NCBI GenBank assembly: GCA_965205225.1
Contig: CBDBFZ010000003.1
Location: 1,240,001-1,304,000 of the forward strand
Reading direction: 5' to 3'
Length of the DNA stretch: 64,000 nucleotides
Origin: Litorimonas sp965205225
GTDB lineage: Bacteria > Pseudomonadota > Alphaproteobacteria > Caulobacterales > Maricaulaceae
Part shown: piece by piece, positions 17,624 to 27,531 of the stretch
Layout: each line of letters opens with the position of its first letter
Position numbering within the stretch: the first letter of the stretch is position 1
Program-made: the position numbers and the translations under genes
Notes under the pieces: model-generated
Database searches by the model: none
What the model was told of the DNA's origin: nothing
What the model saw: only the letters and a program-made list of their open reading frames with translations

Positions 17624-19897
17624 ATGGCTGATGCGCTGGCCATAGTCGAACCGCTTCGTACAAAGGTACGACGGTCGGTTGCCTCCCGGTCGACAGTTCA
17701 GCCTGAGACTGGACGCTTGCCACGCATCGCCCGATCTGTGGCGTTCGGGGCATTCTTCGTTTCGGCTATTGTGCTGACCATTCTGGGGGCACTGCTGAGT
17801 TTTAGTTCTGACGAAGCTCAGGTTCGAACCGCCTTCACAATTCTCAAGGCCAACATAGCGTTGATTCTCGCCATAGCCCTTTTCCTCGGATACCGGGTTC
17901 GCAAAACCCTGTTCGGTCCGGCTAGGCGTGACTCCGCGTCTCTGCTGTACCGGCGATTTGTTCTCATCTTCAGTCTCGCAGCTCTGCTTCCAGCCATCAT
18001 TATCGGCGCGTTTTCGGCGTCATTGATCAGTCAGAATATCACAGGTCTTTTCGGGTCTGAAGTTCAGGAAAACATGGAAAGCGCTCGCGGTATTCTATCC
18101 GATTATTATGATCAGGAATTATCCGAACTGGCGACTGATCTAGCTCTTGTGCGGCAGACGCTTGACGACAGAAAATTCGGTGTCAGCGACCGGATATCAC
18201 TGACGGCGGAGTTGCAGATCGTGGCGCGCGTTCGTGATCTGGATGCAGTTGTCCTTCTGCGGGATGATGGGCAGGTTTTGGCGCAGGCTCTGAGTCCGCG
18301 TGCACCTGCATTTGAGGTACCTCGTCCGGATCTGTTACGCGATGTTTCAGCCTCGAATGCGGAATTTCTCAACAATGATGAGACGAACTATCTGATTGCT
18401 TTGATACGACTGGCGCCGAATAGTGACATGCTCCTCTATACGGGCCGGAGGTTGCGGTCGTCTTCGAAAGTTCTATCCAATCTTCGCGGAATTGATGATG
18501 CATCTCTGAAGATCGACATGTTTACGACCAATCAGGTGCGCATGAACCGCATATTCGCGCTGATGTTCATCGAGACAGCTTTGCTGCTGTTGATGGCCGC
18601 AATCTGGCTTGGTCTTGTACTGGCTAACCGGATTATCCACCCGATTTCTTCACTCGTGACAGCAGCGGAACGCATCAGGAGCGGTGACATGAGCGCGCGG
18701 GTCAATGTGTCTGAAGAGTGGGGTGAGATTTCTGACCTTGGCAGAGCCTTCAACCGGATGACACAACAGCTCAACAACCAGCGCGATGAACTGGTGCGCG
18801 AACATGATGTTTCAGAACAGCGACGCCAATTTTCGGAGGCTGTTCTGTCAGGGGTACGCGCTGGCGTTCTCGGTTTGACAGAGAGCGGACGGGTGACCCT
18901 GATCAATGCATCAGCCGAACGGTTGCTCGGCTTGCCAGCCGAAGCTGCGCTTGATCGTCCCATTGCGGATCTCTTACCCGAATTCGGTCCGGCCTTTGCG
19001 CGAGCCCGTGAAAGCGTCACGAATTCGGCAGAAGATCAGATTGCCTATGAAACGGATATCGGGTCGATCAATCTGGATGTTCGGGTTGCCAGCTATCAGG
19101 GCGTGCGGCGCGATACGGGTTGGGTAGTCACATTCGATGACATGACGCGGTTGGTTGCCGCGCAGCGTCAGTCGGCCTGGCGCGAAGTCGCGCGCCGGAT
19201 CGCGCATGAAATCAAGAATCCGCTGACTCCGATTCAATTGTCTGCTGAACGCTTGTCGCGGAAATATGGGCAGGTTCTGATTGAAGACCGTGACGTCTTT
19301 GACAACTGCACTCAGACAATCATTCGCCAGGTCGGATTGCTGGAGCGAATGGTGGATGCGTTTTCTGCCTTTGCGCAGATGCCCCAACCTGAATTCGAAG
19401 CTGTGAATCTCGCAGATATTCTGTCAGATGTTCTATTCGAGCAGGGTGTGGCGTTTCCTGAAATCAGCTTCAAACGGACCGAGATATCGCCCCTGCATCT
19501 GCCCGTGCGCGGGGATGAACGCCTGCTCACACAGGCGCTGACCAATATCTACAAGAACGCGTCGGAAGCCGTACTCCGCGAGGCAGATCATCACGATGAG
19601 ATGTGGTCGGGACAGATAGAAACCAGTTTGCGTCAATCTGCAGGCCAGATTGAAGTCGTAATTCAGGACAATGGTCCGGGCTGGCCAATGACGGATATTG
19701 ATCGCTTGCTCGAACCCTATGTCACCACGCGCGAAGGCGGGACGGGCCTCGGCCTGCCCATCTTCAAACGCATTATCGAGGATCATGAGGGTACGATCTC
19801 CTTGAGCCCGCGTGAGGATGGTTGGCCGGGTGCCCAGGTCGTGATTTCGCTTGAACGCGATGAAACACAGATAATGAATGAGGATGCTGCCGAATGA
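17624..19897 (+). CDS. ntrY: Membrane sensor histidine kinase NtrY
   Basis: A 757-residue transmembrane kinase. Membrane segments lie at about residues 40-65 and 80-100, with a third near 120-140 before the periplasmic domain; a fourth is near 310-330, just before a HAMP region. A PAS domain (about 415-520) precedes the kinase core with H-box VARRIAHEIKNPLTPIQLSAERL and VIQDNGPGWP and GGTGLGLPI ATP boxes. In known alphaproteobacteria NtrY/NtrX links nitrogen, redox and envelope control. Its stop overlaps the ntrX start by 4 bases. Confidence 0.95.
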   Translation: MADALAIVEPLRTKVRRSVASRSTVQPETGRLPRIARSVAFGAFFVSAIVLTILGALLSFSSDEAQVRTAFTILKANIALILAIALFLGYRVRKTLFGPARRDSASLLYRRFVLIFSLAALLPAIIIGAFSASLISQNITGLFGSEVQENMESARGILSDYYDQELSELATDLALVRQTLDDRKFGVSDRISLTAELQIVARVRDLDAVVLLRDDGQVLAQALSPRAPAFEVPRPDLLRDVSASNAEFLNNDETNYLIALIRLAPNSDMLLYTGRRLRSSSKVLSNLRGIDDASLKIDMFTTNQVRMNRIFALMFIETALLLLMAAIWLGLVLANRIIHPISSLVTAAERIRSGDMSARVNVSEEWGEISDLGRAFNRMTQQLNNQRDELVREHDVSEQRRQFSEAVLSGVRAGVLGLTESGRVTLINASAERLLGLPAEAALDRPIADLLPEFGPAFARARESVTNSAEDQIAYETDIGSINLDVRVASYQGVRRDTGWVVTFDDMTRLVAAQRQSAWREVARRIAHEIKNPLTPIQLSAERLSRKYGQVLIEDRDVFDNCTQTIIRQVGLLERMVDAFSAFAQMPQPEFEAVNLADILSDVLFEQGVAFPEISFKRTEISPLHLPVRGDERLLTQALTNIYKNASEAVLREADHHDEMWSGQIETSLRQSAGQIEVVIQDNGPGWPMTDIDRLLEPYVTTREGGTGLGLPIFKRIIEDHEGTISLSPREDGWPGAQVVISLERDETQIMNEDAAE

Positions 19898-21318
19898 CGA
19901 TGAATGACCGAAATCTCTCCGCTCAGGATATACTCATCGTTGAAGACGAGACGGATATACGCTCTCTAATCGCGGGTATATTGCAGGATGAAGGGCATGA
20001 GACTCGGGAAGCCTCTACGTCTGAAGAGGCGCTTGATGCGGTACGCGCCCGAGAACCGAATTTGGTTATTCTGGATGTCTGGCTGAAGGGCAGCTCGATG
20101 GACGGGATCGAACTTCTCAATGTTTTGAAACAGAGTGCCCCGGACCTGCCAGTTATCATTATCAGTGGTCACGGTACGGTTGAGACGGCCGTTTCTGCGA
20201 TCCGGAAGGGCGCCTATGATTATATCGTCAAGCCGTTCAATTCTAACAAGTTAATCGTGACAACAACGCGTGCCCTAGAAGCTGCTCAGTTGCGACAGGA
20301 AAACCGGGAACTGAAAGGCAAGACCACTTCTGACAACAGACTCATCGGTGACAGTCCACAAATCGCACAGCTTCGGCAGAAAATCATGCGGATTGCTTCG
20401 ACTAATTCGCGTGTCCTGATCTCGGGTGCGTCAGGGACTGGTAAGGAATTGATTTCACGGCTGATTCACAGACAGAGTGGCCGGTCTGGCGGCCCGTTCA
20501 GAGCTGTAAACGCAGCGTCCATGGTGCCGGAACGGGTGGAAGAAGAACTGTTCGGTATTGAAGACCCGAATGGTGTGGAGAAGTCGGGACTTCTCGAACG
20601 TGCCCATAACGGCACGCTCTATATTGATGAAGTGGCAGACATGCCGTTGGAAACTCAGGGAAAACTGCTTCGTCTTCTTGTTGAACAGCGTTTTCAGCGC
20701 TTGGGTGGCCGGAATGATGTTCAGGTGGATGTCCGCGTGATCACCTCAAGTTCGCGAGATCTCGTCGAGCAGGTGCAGTTGGGGCTTTTCCGGGAGGATC
20801 TCTATCATCGCCTCAACGTGATGCCGCTTGAAGCGCCCCCTCTATCGGATCGCCGTGACGATATTCCGGCCCTCGTCGATTTCTTTATCGAACAGCTATC
20901 CTCATCGACCGGGCTGCCGAAACGGAAAATAGGAACCGATGCGATGGCTGCCTTGCAGGCCCATGACTGGCCTGGGAATGTCCGCCAGCTACGCAATAAT
21001 GTCGAACGGTTGCTGATCCTTGCGACCGGAGATCCGACACAGCCCATTACCCTGTCGACGCTTCCCCCGGAAGTGTCTGTCGTGCGCGGCGGAGAAGCGC
21101 CCGGCGAGAATGAACGAATGATCGCGCTGACGCTTCGGGACGCACGCGAACATTTCGAGCGACAGTATCTGCAGACCCAGATTAACCGGTTTGGCGGCAA
21201 TATTTCGCGCACAGCCAGCTTTGTCGGGATGGAGCGTTCCGCCTTGCATCGAAAACTCAAATCGCTAGGCTTGAACACGGGCAGCGGCACAGCCGCCGCA
21301 CAGGCGAACGCCGATTAG
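19894..21318 (+). CDS. ntrX: Response regulator NtrX
   Basis: A 474-residue partner of NtrY. The receiver has VEDETD, phospho-acceptor LVILDVWLKGSSMDG and YIVKPFNSNK. The AAA+ domain keeps a good Walker A (SGASGTGKE) and Walker B (TLYIDEVADMP), but the segment after EELFG reads IEDPNGVEKSG, so the GAFTGA loop is absent, as is common in alphaproteobacterial NtrX. A Fis-type HTH follows (NISRTASFVGMERSALHRKL). It overlaps ntrY by 4 bases and precedes trkA. Confidence 0.95.
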   Translation: MTMNDRNLSAQDILIVEDETDIRSLIAGILQDEGHETREASTSEEALDAVRAREPNLVILDVWLKGSSMDGIELLNVLKQSAPDLPVIIISGHGTVETAVSAIRKGAYDYIVKPFNSNKLIVTTTRALEAAQLRQENRELKGKTTSDNRLIGDSPQIAQLRQKIMRIASTNSRVLISGASGTGKELISRLIHRQSGRSGGPFRAVNAASMVPERVEEELFGIEDPNGVEKSGLLERAHNGTLYIDEVADMPLETQGKLLRLLVEQRFQRLGGRNDVQVDVRVITSSSRDLVEQVQLGLFREDLYHRLNVMPLEAPPLSDRRDDIPALVDFFIEQLSSSTGLPKRKIGTDAMAALQAHDWPGNVRQLRNNVERLLILATGDPTQPITLSTLPPEVSVVRGGEAPGENERMIALTLRDAREHFERQYLQTQINRFGGNISRTASFVGMERSALHRKLKSLGLNTGSGTAAAQANAD

Positions 21319-21368
21319 GGGATGTTCGGTTTTGCGGCGTCTTGCCGCCGGACAAGCGAGGCCGGTCC

Positions 21369-22742
21369 ATGCGAGTAATTATATGTGGCGCCGGGCGTGT
21401 TGGCTACGGTCTTGCCGCGCGGTTAGCTGTCGAGAACAACACCGTTACCGTGGTCGATACCTCGACTGATCAGATCCGTCAGATCACGACCGATCTGGAT
21501 GTACGTGGTGTCGTCGGACATGGCTCGCACCCGGATGTACTCGTTCGCGCAGGTGTTGAAAATGTTGATATGTTTATTGCTGTGACCCAGTTTGATGAGG
21601 TCAATATGGTGGCCTGTCAGATCGCGCATTCTCTGTTCGATGTTCCGACAAAGGTCGCCCGCGTCCGAGCACAATCCTATCTTCAGGCCCAATATAACGA
21701 TCTCTATTCGCGTGAGAACATGCCGATCGATATCATCATTTCGCCGGAGATTGAGATCGGGAAGGCCATCCTACGGCGCCTGTCCACGCCCGGTGCCTTC
21801 AATGTTGTGCCATTCGCTGATGGGTTGGTTCAATTTCTGGGCGTGTGTATCGGAGAGGACTGCCCGATTATTGATACCCCGATCCGCCAGATCCCGGACC
21901 TGTTCACAGGTTTGCATGCGGCAATTGTCGGGATAAGGCGAGATGGACAATTGTTCGCGCCTAAGCCGGATGATCCTCTGGAGATCGGCGATGACGCTTA
22001 TTTCGTAACCCGGGCCGAACATGCACAACGGCTTCTTGAAGTCGTCGGAACGCGTGAGGCACAAGCGCGCCATGTTATTATTATTGGTGCCGGTAGTATC
22101 GGCACATATGTAGCCAGAGCTCTGGAAGATCAGTCCGGAGTTCGCGTCCGTATCATCGAGGCCAACAAGGTTCGGGCCGAAATTGCTGCTGCTGAGCTTC
22201 CCAAGACTGTCATCCTGCACGGCGATGCTATGGACTCTTCCGTTCAGGAAGAGGCTGGCGCCAGGACCGCCGATGTCCTGATTACGCTGACGGATGATGA
22301 CAAGACCAATATTCTGTCTTCGATTCTCGGTAAGAAGCTGGGCGCCCATCACACGATCGTATTGTTGAATGAACGGCCTATGCAGGAACTGCAGAAGGAT
22401 CTGAATATCGATATGGTTATCGATCCGCGTGTATCGACTGTATCTTCAATTCTTCGCCATGTTCGCCGTGGCCGCATTCTGGACGTCTATGCGATCGATC
22501 AGGGCGGCGCTGAAGTGCTGGAAGGCGAAGTGCTGGAAACGTCTATCTTTGCAGGCAAGACGCTGGGCGAAGCGGTTGTCGCAAATGACGTGACCGTCGG
22601 GGCGATCGTGCGCGACGGAACAGTTTTGATGCCGGACTCGACCCTCATGCTCAAAGAGGGCGACCGGGTTGTCCTTCTGGCCGAACGCAGCGCGCTACGC
22701 GAGATCGAGGCGTTATTCCGTGTCGGCGTCGAGCTCTACTGA
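21369..22742 (+). CDS. trkA: Trk potassium uptake regulator TrkA
   Basis: Cytosolic NAD(H)-binding gating subunit of Trk. The 457 residues hold two RCK repeats: MRVIICGAGRVGYGLAARL at the N-terminus, and HVIIIGAGSIGTYVARAL near residue 232, each followed by a TrkA-C domain. The start at ATG 21369 removes nine non-conserved residues of an in-frame TTG start. trkA next to ntrX is common in alphaproteobacteria, and trkH follows after 36 bases. Confidence 0.96.
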   Translation: MRVIICGAGRVGYGLAARLAVENNTVTVVDTSTDQIRQITTDLDVRGVVGHGSHPDVLVRAGVENVDMFIAVTQFDEVNMVACQIAHSLFDVPTKVARVRAQSYLQAQYNDLYSRENMPIDIIISPEIEIGKAILRRLSTPGAFNVVPFADGLVQFLGVCIGEDCPIIDTPIRQIPDLFTGLHAAIVGIRRDGQLFAPKPDDPLEIGDDAYFVTRAEHAQRLLEVVGTREAQARHVIIIGAGSIGTYVARALEDQSGVRVRIIEANKVRAEIAAAELPKTVILHGDAMDSSVQEEAGARTADVLITLTDDDKTNILSSILGKKLGAHHTIVLLNERPMQELQKDLNIDMVIDPRVSTVSSILRHVRRGRILDVYAIDQGGAEVLEGEVLETSIFAGKTLGEAVVANDVTVGAIVRDGTVLMPDSTLMLKEGDRVVLLAERSALREIEALFRVGVELY

Positions 22743-22778
22743 TCGAATGCTGTCCAACCGGACAGACGGAGCCTGACA

Positions 22779-24218
22779 TTGCGACTCGTCAAGATTCTCC
22801 TCTGGCTAGGTTACTCGTTATTCACGAGCGCAGCCCTGATGCTGATTGCGGCGCTTGTCGCGCTCATTGCACTTGAAATTCGCAATGCTGGACTAATGGC
22901 CGTTCTGGCCGTTCTTTCTGCACTTGTTGGCGGCCTCATGATTACGGCCAGTTTCAAGGCCAAAACCAAAGAGAGTTCAGGCGAAGCCATCCTTTTCCTA
23001 ATCCTTTACTGGATAGTTGTCCCCATCATTTGTTCGCTGCCTTTCTATATGCTGGGTGAAACGGAAGGACCAGTCACAGCCATCTTCGAGGGGGTTTCCG
23101 CAATGACAACGACAGGTGCGAGCACAATCGTTCCAGAGGATCAATCCAGAACATTGCTCTTTTACCGATCGCTCCTGCAGTTCTTTGGCGGCGTTAGTGT
23201 TGCAACATTTGCTGTCGTCATTCTCGCTGCACTCAACCTGACGGGGACAGGGATACACAGATCCGGGCTGTTCACATTTCGCTCGGGTGAATTATTCACC
23301 CGCTTCCTGGGTGTCGGCCAGCTTGTGACAGCGATTTATCTTTTCATTGCCGCGATTGCGTTTGTTCTGATGGTTATGGGGGGAACCGAAACATTTCCAG
23401 CACTCTGTCTTGCTTTGTCCGGTATTAGCACTGGTGGATTGCAGCCGTTCACGGGGCCAATTGCGAAGATTGTGTCGCCTGTATCGGCGATTGTGCTCGC
23501 CATGCTTTGCCTCATTGGAGCCTTCAATATTTCAATTCTCTGGGACTTTCTTCGCCTGAGGCGGATACGTGCTTTCCTCCGATTGTTTTCGCATGTTGAG
23601 CATCGCGGGTTGTTTGCGATTGCGGTGGGTCTTGTGCTGGTCACACTCATCTTTGCGGGCGTGTCAAATTTCGGTTCGGCTCTTCTGGACACGATTTTTT
23701 TCGTCAGTTCTGCTGGCTTTCGCTATGACGTAATCAGTCTCGATATGATCCCGTCGCCGATCCTGATCTGTGTGGCTTTGATCGGCGGATCGGCTCTGTC
23801 AACAGCGGGCGGGATCAAGGTCATTCGGCTTCTGTTGCTGTTTCGGCATCTGGGCACGGATATGGCCCGATTGTCGCACCCGTCTCGGGTCAAACCGATC
23901 GAATTTAGGGGCAATGTCATTGATGATGATGAGTTTCTGTCGATTTGGATGTATTTTTTTGGATATGCACTCTGCTTCGCACTGGGCGCGCTGGTGCTGG
24001 CCGCGTCCGGGTTGAATCTACAGGACTCAATGGCGACGTCCGCGGCGTCACTAGCCAACATCGGCCCGTTACTGGATATGACTCTACCGTCGTCGGGCTT
24101 GCGATATTCGGATTTCAGCGGTTTGCAAATGACATTGTCGGCCCTTCTGATGTTGATCGGAAGGGTGGAGGTATTAGTTATCCTATCGCTGTTTCTTCCC
24201 TCAACTTGGCGGCAATAA
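22779..24218 (+). CDS. trkH: Trk potassium uptake channel TrkH
   Basis: A 479-residue integral membrane potassium transporter with four pseudo-repeats of M1-P-M2 type. Filter segments visible in order are MTTTGAST, GISTGGLQP, FVSSAGF and SLANIGPLLD. The start is TTG with a well-placed ACGGAG ribosome site 7 bases upstream. It is paired with trkA immediately upstream and should be cotranscribed. The C-terminus VEVLVILSLFLPSTWRQ is typical. Confidence 0.95.
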   Translation: MRLVKILLWLGYSLFTSAALMLIAALVALIALEIRNAGLMAVLAVLSALVGGLMITASFKAKTKESSGEAILFLILYWIVVPIICSLPFYMLGETEGPVTAIFEGVSAMTTTGASTIVPEDQSRTLLFYRSLLQFFGGVSVATFAVVILAALNLTGTGIHRSGLFTFRSGELFTRFLGVGQLVTAIYLFIAAIAFVLMVMGGTETFPALCLALSGISTGGLQPFTGPIAKIVSPVSAIVLAMLCLIGAFNISILWDFLRLRRIRAFLRLFSHVEHRGLFAIAVGLVLVTLIFAGVSNFGSALLDTIFFVSSAGFRYDVISLDMIPSPILICVALIGGSALSTAGGIKVIRLLLLFRHLGTDMARLSHPSRVKPIEFRGNVIDDDEFLSIWMYFFGYALCFALGALVLAASGLNLQDSMATSAASLANIGPLLDMTLPSSGLRYSDFSGLQMTLSALLMLIGRVEVLVILSLFLPSTWRQ

Positions 24219-24355
24219 TGGGCGAAACCTATTTCTAACCGTAGCTTGCTGTTTAATCATTTGCCTTTGGCAAAGTCGAAGCTATGAGTTCTCAAGAAAT
24301 GATGAAGCGCTGCAGTACAATCTTTGCGGCCGATAAGAAAAAGCAGGTGGCCCCG

Positions 24356-24604
24356 ATGTCGGATCGGAAACAGAATCTCCAGGACACATTTCTAAACGCT
24401 GTTCGAAAATCCAAAATGCCTTTGACGATCTTTCTCGTGAACGGCGTGAAATTGCAGGGCGTTGTTACTTGGTTTGACAGTTTTTGCGTTTTGCTACGCC
24501 GCGACGGCTCATCTCAGCTTGTCTATAAGCATTCGATCAGCACCATTATGCCGTCCGGCCCAATTCCGTTGTATGACCCGTCCGTTGACCACAAAGCGGA
24601 ATAG
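24356..24604 (+). CDS. hfq: RNA chaperone Hfq
   Basis: An 82-residue Sm-like hexameric RNA chaperone that pairs small RNAs with mRNAs. The Sm1 region TIFLVNGVKLQGVVTWFDSF and Sm2 YKHSISTIMPSG are intact. ATG 24356 gives the standard MSDRKQNLQDTFLN start; an in-frame ATG at 24284 would add 24 unconserved residues and is rejected. hflX follows after 36 bases, the widespread hfq-hflX pair. Confidence 0.96.
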   Translation: MSDRKQNLQDTFLNAVRKSKMPLTIFLVNGVKLQGVVTWFDSFCVLLRRDGSSQLVYKHSISTIMPSGPIPLYDPSVDHKAE

Positions 24605-24640
24605 ATCTGTTTCTGATATACCGCGTAACTGAGGTCACCC

Positions 24641-25954
24641 ATGTACGACCTTGAAGTCAAGATCGACCAGGCCCTTGTAGTGCATCCGCGGTTCAGTGAT
24701 GCAAGGTCCGGTGATGCCGATTATGATCTGGAAGAAGCTGTGGGGCTGGCCGAAGCTCTAGGGGTCGCCTCTGTCGAGGCTCGAATCGTTCCAGTGCGCG
24801 AAGTCAAGGTCAGCAACTTTTTCGGCTCTGGCCAGATTGATGACATGGCGGCGGCGATCCATGCGCTCGCGCTCGATGTCGTTATCGTCAATGGAGAGCT
24901 GACACCGATCCAGCAGCGAAACCTTGAAAAATCTCTCAACGTCAAAGTGATCGACCGGACTGGTCTCATTCTGGAAATCTTCGGACTTCGGGCTGTGACA
25001 AAAGAAGGCCGACTGCAGGTTGAACTGGCGCGTCTCGACTATGAACGCTCTCGTCTGGTTAGAACATGGACGCATCTGGAACGACAGCGCGGGGGGTCCG
25101 GCTTTCTATCTGGTCCGGGTGAAACGCAAATCGAAAGCGACCGCCGCCAGATCAATGATAAGATCGACAAGTTGAAGTCACAGCTCGACGATGTGCGGCG
25201 AACGCGCGACCTGCAACGGGCCAAACGCAAGCGTAGTGATGAACGGATCGTTGCGCTGGTTGGCTATACCAACGCGGGCAAATCAATCCTGTTCAACCGC
25301 GTAACGACCGGCGGAGTCTTTGTGCAGGACATGCTGTTTGCAACACTGGATACGACGCATCGTATTCTGCCATTGCCCAGTGGTCAGGCGGTAATCATTT
25401 CCGACACGGTGGGTTTTATTTCGGATCTTCCGACACAGTTGATTACTTCGTTCAGGGCAACGTTTGAAGAAACGCTGGAAGCAGATGTCCTGCTTCATGT
25501 TCGCGATATTTCCGATCCGTTGAGTTTGCGTCGCCGTGAAGAGGTAATGGATGTTCTCGATCAGATTGGCGCCGGTCCGGATCACGGGCAGGCACTGATC
25601 GAAGTGTGGAACAAGGCGGACCTTCTGCCCCTATCTGAGCGGGATAATATCGAAAATCTGGCGGATCGCGCACGAACAGAAGCCTCACTGACGGATTCCT
25701 TTGTTGTCTCCTGCCTGTCGGGCGCAGGGATCGAAGATTTGCTTGCGGGCGTTGAAGAAGCGCTAACCCGAAGCGACGAAGTGCTGGATGTTATGATAAC
25801 ACCGGATGCATTTTCAGCCCGCGCGTGGCTGCATGAAAACGGCCATGTGATCGAAGAAGCCCCCGGTGAGGCGGGTGCAGTTGCGATGACAGTGCAGTTG
25901 GCGGAGAGCGACGCGGGAAAGTTTCGATCGCGGTTTTCCAAATTGGTAAACTAG
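24641..25954 (+). CDS. hflX: Ribosome-associated GTPase HflX
   Basis: A 437-residue GTPase that splits stalled or heat-damaged ribosomes in known bacteria. The N-terminal HflX domain contains ELTPIQQRNLEK and GLRAVTKEGRLQVELARL; the glycine-rich hinge is RGGSGFLSGPGETQIE. The G domain has GYTNAGKSILFN (G1, with Ile where Thr is usual after GKS), DTVGFISDLP (G3) and VWNKADLL (G4). It ends 4 bases before the convergent mazG. Confidence 0.95.
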   Translation: MYDLEVKIDQALVVHPRFSDARSGDADYDLEEAVGLAEALGVASVEARIVPVREVKVSNFFGSGQIDDMAAAIHALALDVVIVNGELTPIQQRNLEKSLNVKVIDRTGLILEIFGLRAVTKEGRLQVELARLDYERSRLVRTWTHLERQRGGSGFLSGPGETQIESDRRQINDKIDKLKSQLDDVRRTRDLQRAKRKRSDERIVALVGYTNAGKSILFNRVTTGGVFVQDMLFATLDTTHRILPLPSGQAVIISDTVGFISDLPTQLITSFRATFEETLEADVLLHVRDISDPLSLRRREEVMDVLDQIGAGPDHGQALIEVWNKADLLPLSERDNIENLADRARTEASLTDSFVVSCLSGAGIEDLLAGVEEALTRSDEVLDVMITPDAFSARAWLHENGHVIEEAPGEAGAVAMTVQLAESDAGKFRSRFSKLVN

Positions 25955-25958
25955 CGGG

Positions 25959-26693
25959 TCAGACGGTCTTGTCGGTTTTCACAACCTGCCAATGGCTTTC
26001 CATCGCGTCCAGCGATAACCCTTTTACAGATCCGCCCACCCGGTCCTCGATCGCTTCAAACCGCCGCGTGAATTTGCTGTTGGCATCGCGCAGCGCGGAT
26101 TCGGCATCAATGCCGAAATGCCGTACAAGATTTACGACTGAGAAGAGTAAATCGCCAGCTTCTTCATGCCGTTCCGCGTCAGAAGCGTCTCGCAATTCTC
26201 CAGCTTCTTCGACGATTTTATCGAACACTCCATCCGTGTTCGGCCAGTCAAACCCGACCTTGGCTGCGCGTTTCTGGAGTTTCTGGGCACGAATCAGAGC
26301 GGGCAGTGCAAGAGCGACGCCATCAAGTGCCTGTACGGAACGTTCTGCAGCTTTGATCGTATCCCAGTCAGAGCTGTCTGCATCGCCGAAAACATTGGGA
26401 TGTCGCCGAACCATCTTGTCGACCAGCGTATCGACTACGTCATCCAGATTGAAAGCCCCGATTTCATCTGCCATTTTGGCGTGAAACAAGACTTGAAACA
26501 GCAGGTCGCCCAATTCTGATTTCAGATTCGGCAGGTTCGATTGATCAATCGCATCCTTCACCTCATAGGCTTCTTCAATAGTATAGGGAGCAATTGTATT
26601 GAATGATTGTTCCTGGTTCCAGGGGCAGTCCGCGCGCAACCGATCCATCAGCGCCTTCAGACGCGCATAACGCTCCTCTGGAAGGCCGCTCAT
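25959..26693 (-). CDS. mazG: Nucleoside triphosphate pyrophosphohydrolase MazG
   Basis: House-cleaning enzyme hydrolysing (d)NTPs to NMPs and pyrophosphate. The 244 residues hold two MazG domains: N-terminal CPWNQEQSFNTIAPYTIEEAYEV with ELGDLLFQVLFHA, and C-terminal KIVEEAGELRDA with HEEAGDLLFSVVNLVRHF. ATG 26693 overlaps the ccmD stop (ATGA) and starts at the conserved SGLPEERYARL; a longer frame upstream only reads through ccmD. It is cotranscribed with ccmA-D. Confidence 0.95.
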   Translation of the reverse strand: MSGLPEERYARLKALMDRLRADCPWNQEQSFNTIAPYTIEEAYEVKDAIDQSNLPNLKSELGDLLFQVLFHAKMADEIGAFNLDDVVDTLVDKMVRRHPNVFGDADSSDWDTIKAAERSVQALDGVALALPALIRAQKLQKRAAKVGFDWPNTDGVFDKIVEEAGELRDASDAERHEEAGDLLFSVVNLVRHFGIDAESALRDANSKFTRRFEAIEDRVGGSVKGLSLDAMESHWQVVKTDKTV

Positions 26694-26797
26694 GGCTTGG
26701 GCTGACGCAAGGCCCGCAGGATCAACGCTCCCAGCACCAAGGCAGAGACACCGTAACTTCCCCAGATAAAGACGGCATGTGGCCCCATATCGATCAT
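26690..26797 (-). CDS. ccmD: Heme exporter protein CcmD, very small
   Basis: A 35-residue single-span protein: MIDMGPHAVFIWGSYG is followed by a hydrophobic stretch and the basic end LRALRQPKP. This is the conserved CcmD pattern (aromatic HAxFIWxSYG motif). In known systems it assists release of heme-loaded CcmE from the CcmABC transporter. It overlaps ccmC and mazG by four bases each (ATGA). Confidence 0.88.
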   Translation of the reverse strand: MIDMGPHAVFIWGSYGVSALVLGALILRALRQPKP

Positions 26798-27531
26798 AGT
26801 GCTTCCACCCGAGCTGTCGCAGCAGGCGCAAGTTTACGGGCCGCGCGGGCTTGCGCGATTTCAGCGAGCATGCCGCGCATTGTCAGCCAACCAAGCAGCA
26901 GCTTATAACCAAGCGCAATCAACAGGAGAGGGGTCAAAAGCTCAGGTTCGAGGCCGGGAGCACCGGGCTGACTGATCGTGGCTGATTGATGAAGGCTGTT
27001 CCACCATTCGACGGAAAATTTGATGATCGGAATATTTACCCAACCGATCATGGCCGTGATCGCCGCAAGGCGCGACGCGCGTTTCCAGTCTTCGACCACC
27101 TTCCAGATGGACATATAGCCAATATAGATAAAGAGCAGGATCAGAACGCTGGTCATGCGCCCATCCCATTGCCAGTAGGTGCCCCAGTCCGGTTTACCCC
27201 AGAGACTACCCGTAATCAGCGCGAGCGCAGTAAACGCTGCGCCCGGTAGGGCCAGTGACCGGGCCGCGAGATCGGCGATCGGATGACGCCAGACGAAGCT
27301 GATCAGACTGGCGAGCGCAATCGAACTGTAGGCCGCCATAGCGCTCCAGGCTGCGGGTACATGGACATACATGATGCGCACTGTATCGCCATGCTCGACC
27401 TCGCCCGGAGAGACGATCAGTGACTGCCAGAGACCGAGCGAGAGCACGACCAGCGCGCTCCAGCCGAAAATTGGCGTGAGCCAGCGGGCGAGACCGATAA
27501 AACGCTGCGGATTGGCGAAACGGGTAATCAT
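26794..27531 (-). CDS. ccmC: Heme exporter protein CcmC
   Basis: A 245-residue membrane protein with six predicted helices that loads heme onto CcmE in cytochrome c maturation system I. The tryptophan-rich periplasmic WWD motif is visible as WGKPDWGTYWQWDGRMTS, and MYVHVPAAWSAM carries one of the heme-ligand histidines. It is located between ccmB and ccmD on the minus strand with overlaps, so it is one operon. Confidence 0.96.
   Translation of the reverse strand: MITRFANPQRFIGLARWLTPIFGWSALVVLSLGLWQSLIVSPGEVEHGDTVRIMYVHVPAAWSAMAAYSSIALASLISFVWRHPIADLAARSLALPGAAFTALALITGSLWGKPDWGTYWQWDGRMTSVLILLFIYIGYMSIWKVVEDWKRASRLAAITAMIGWVNIPIIKFSVEWWNSLHQSATISQPGAPGLEPELLTPLLLIALGYKLLLGWLTMRGMLAEIAQARAARKLAPAATARVEAL

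Noticed and set aside
24284..24355. 24-residue N-terminal extension of Hfq
   Set aside because: Hfq proteins start at MSDRKQNLQ; the extension has no conservation and ATG 24356 fits the family.
26694..26831. Longer MazG start
   Set aside because: The extra region is the ccmD gene read in another frame; CcmD is clearly recognisable there.
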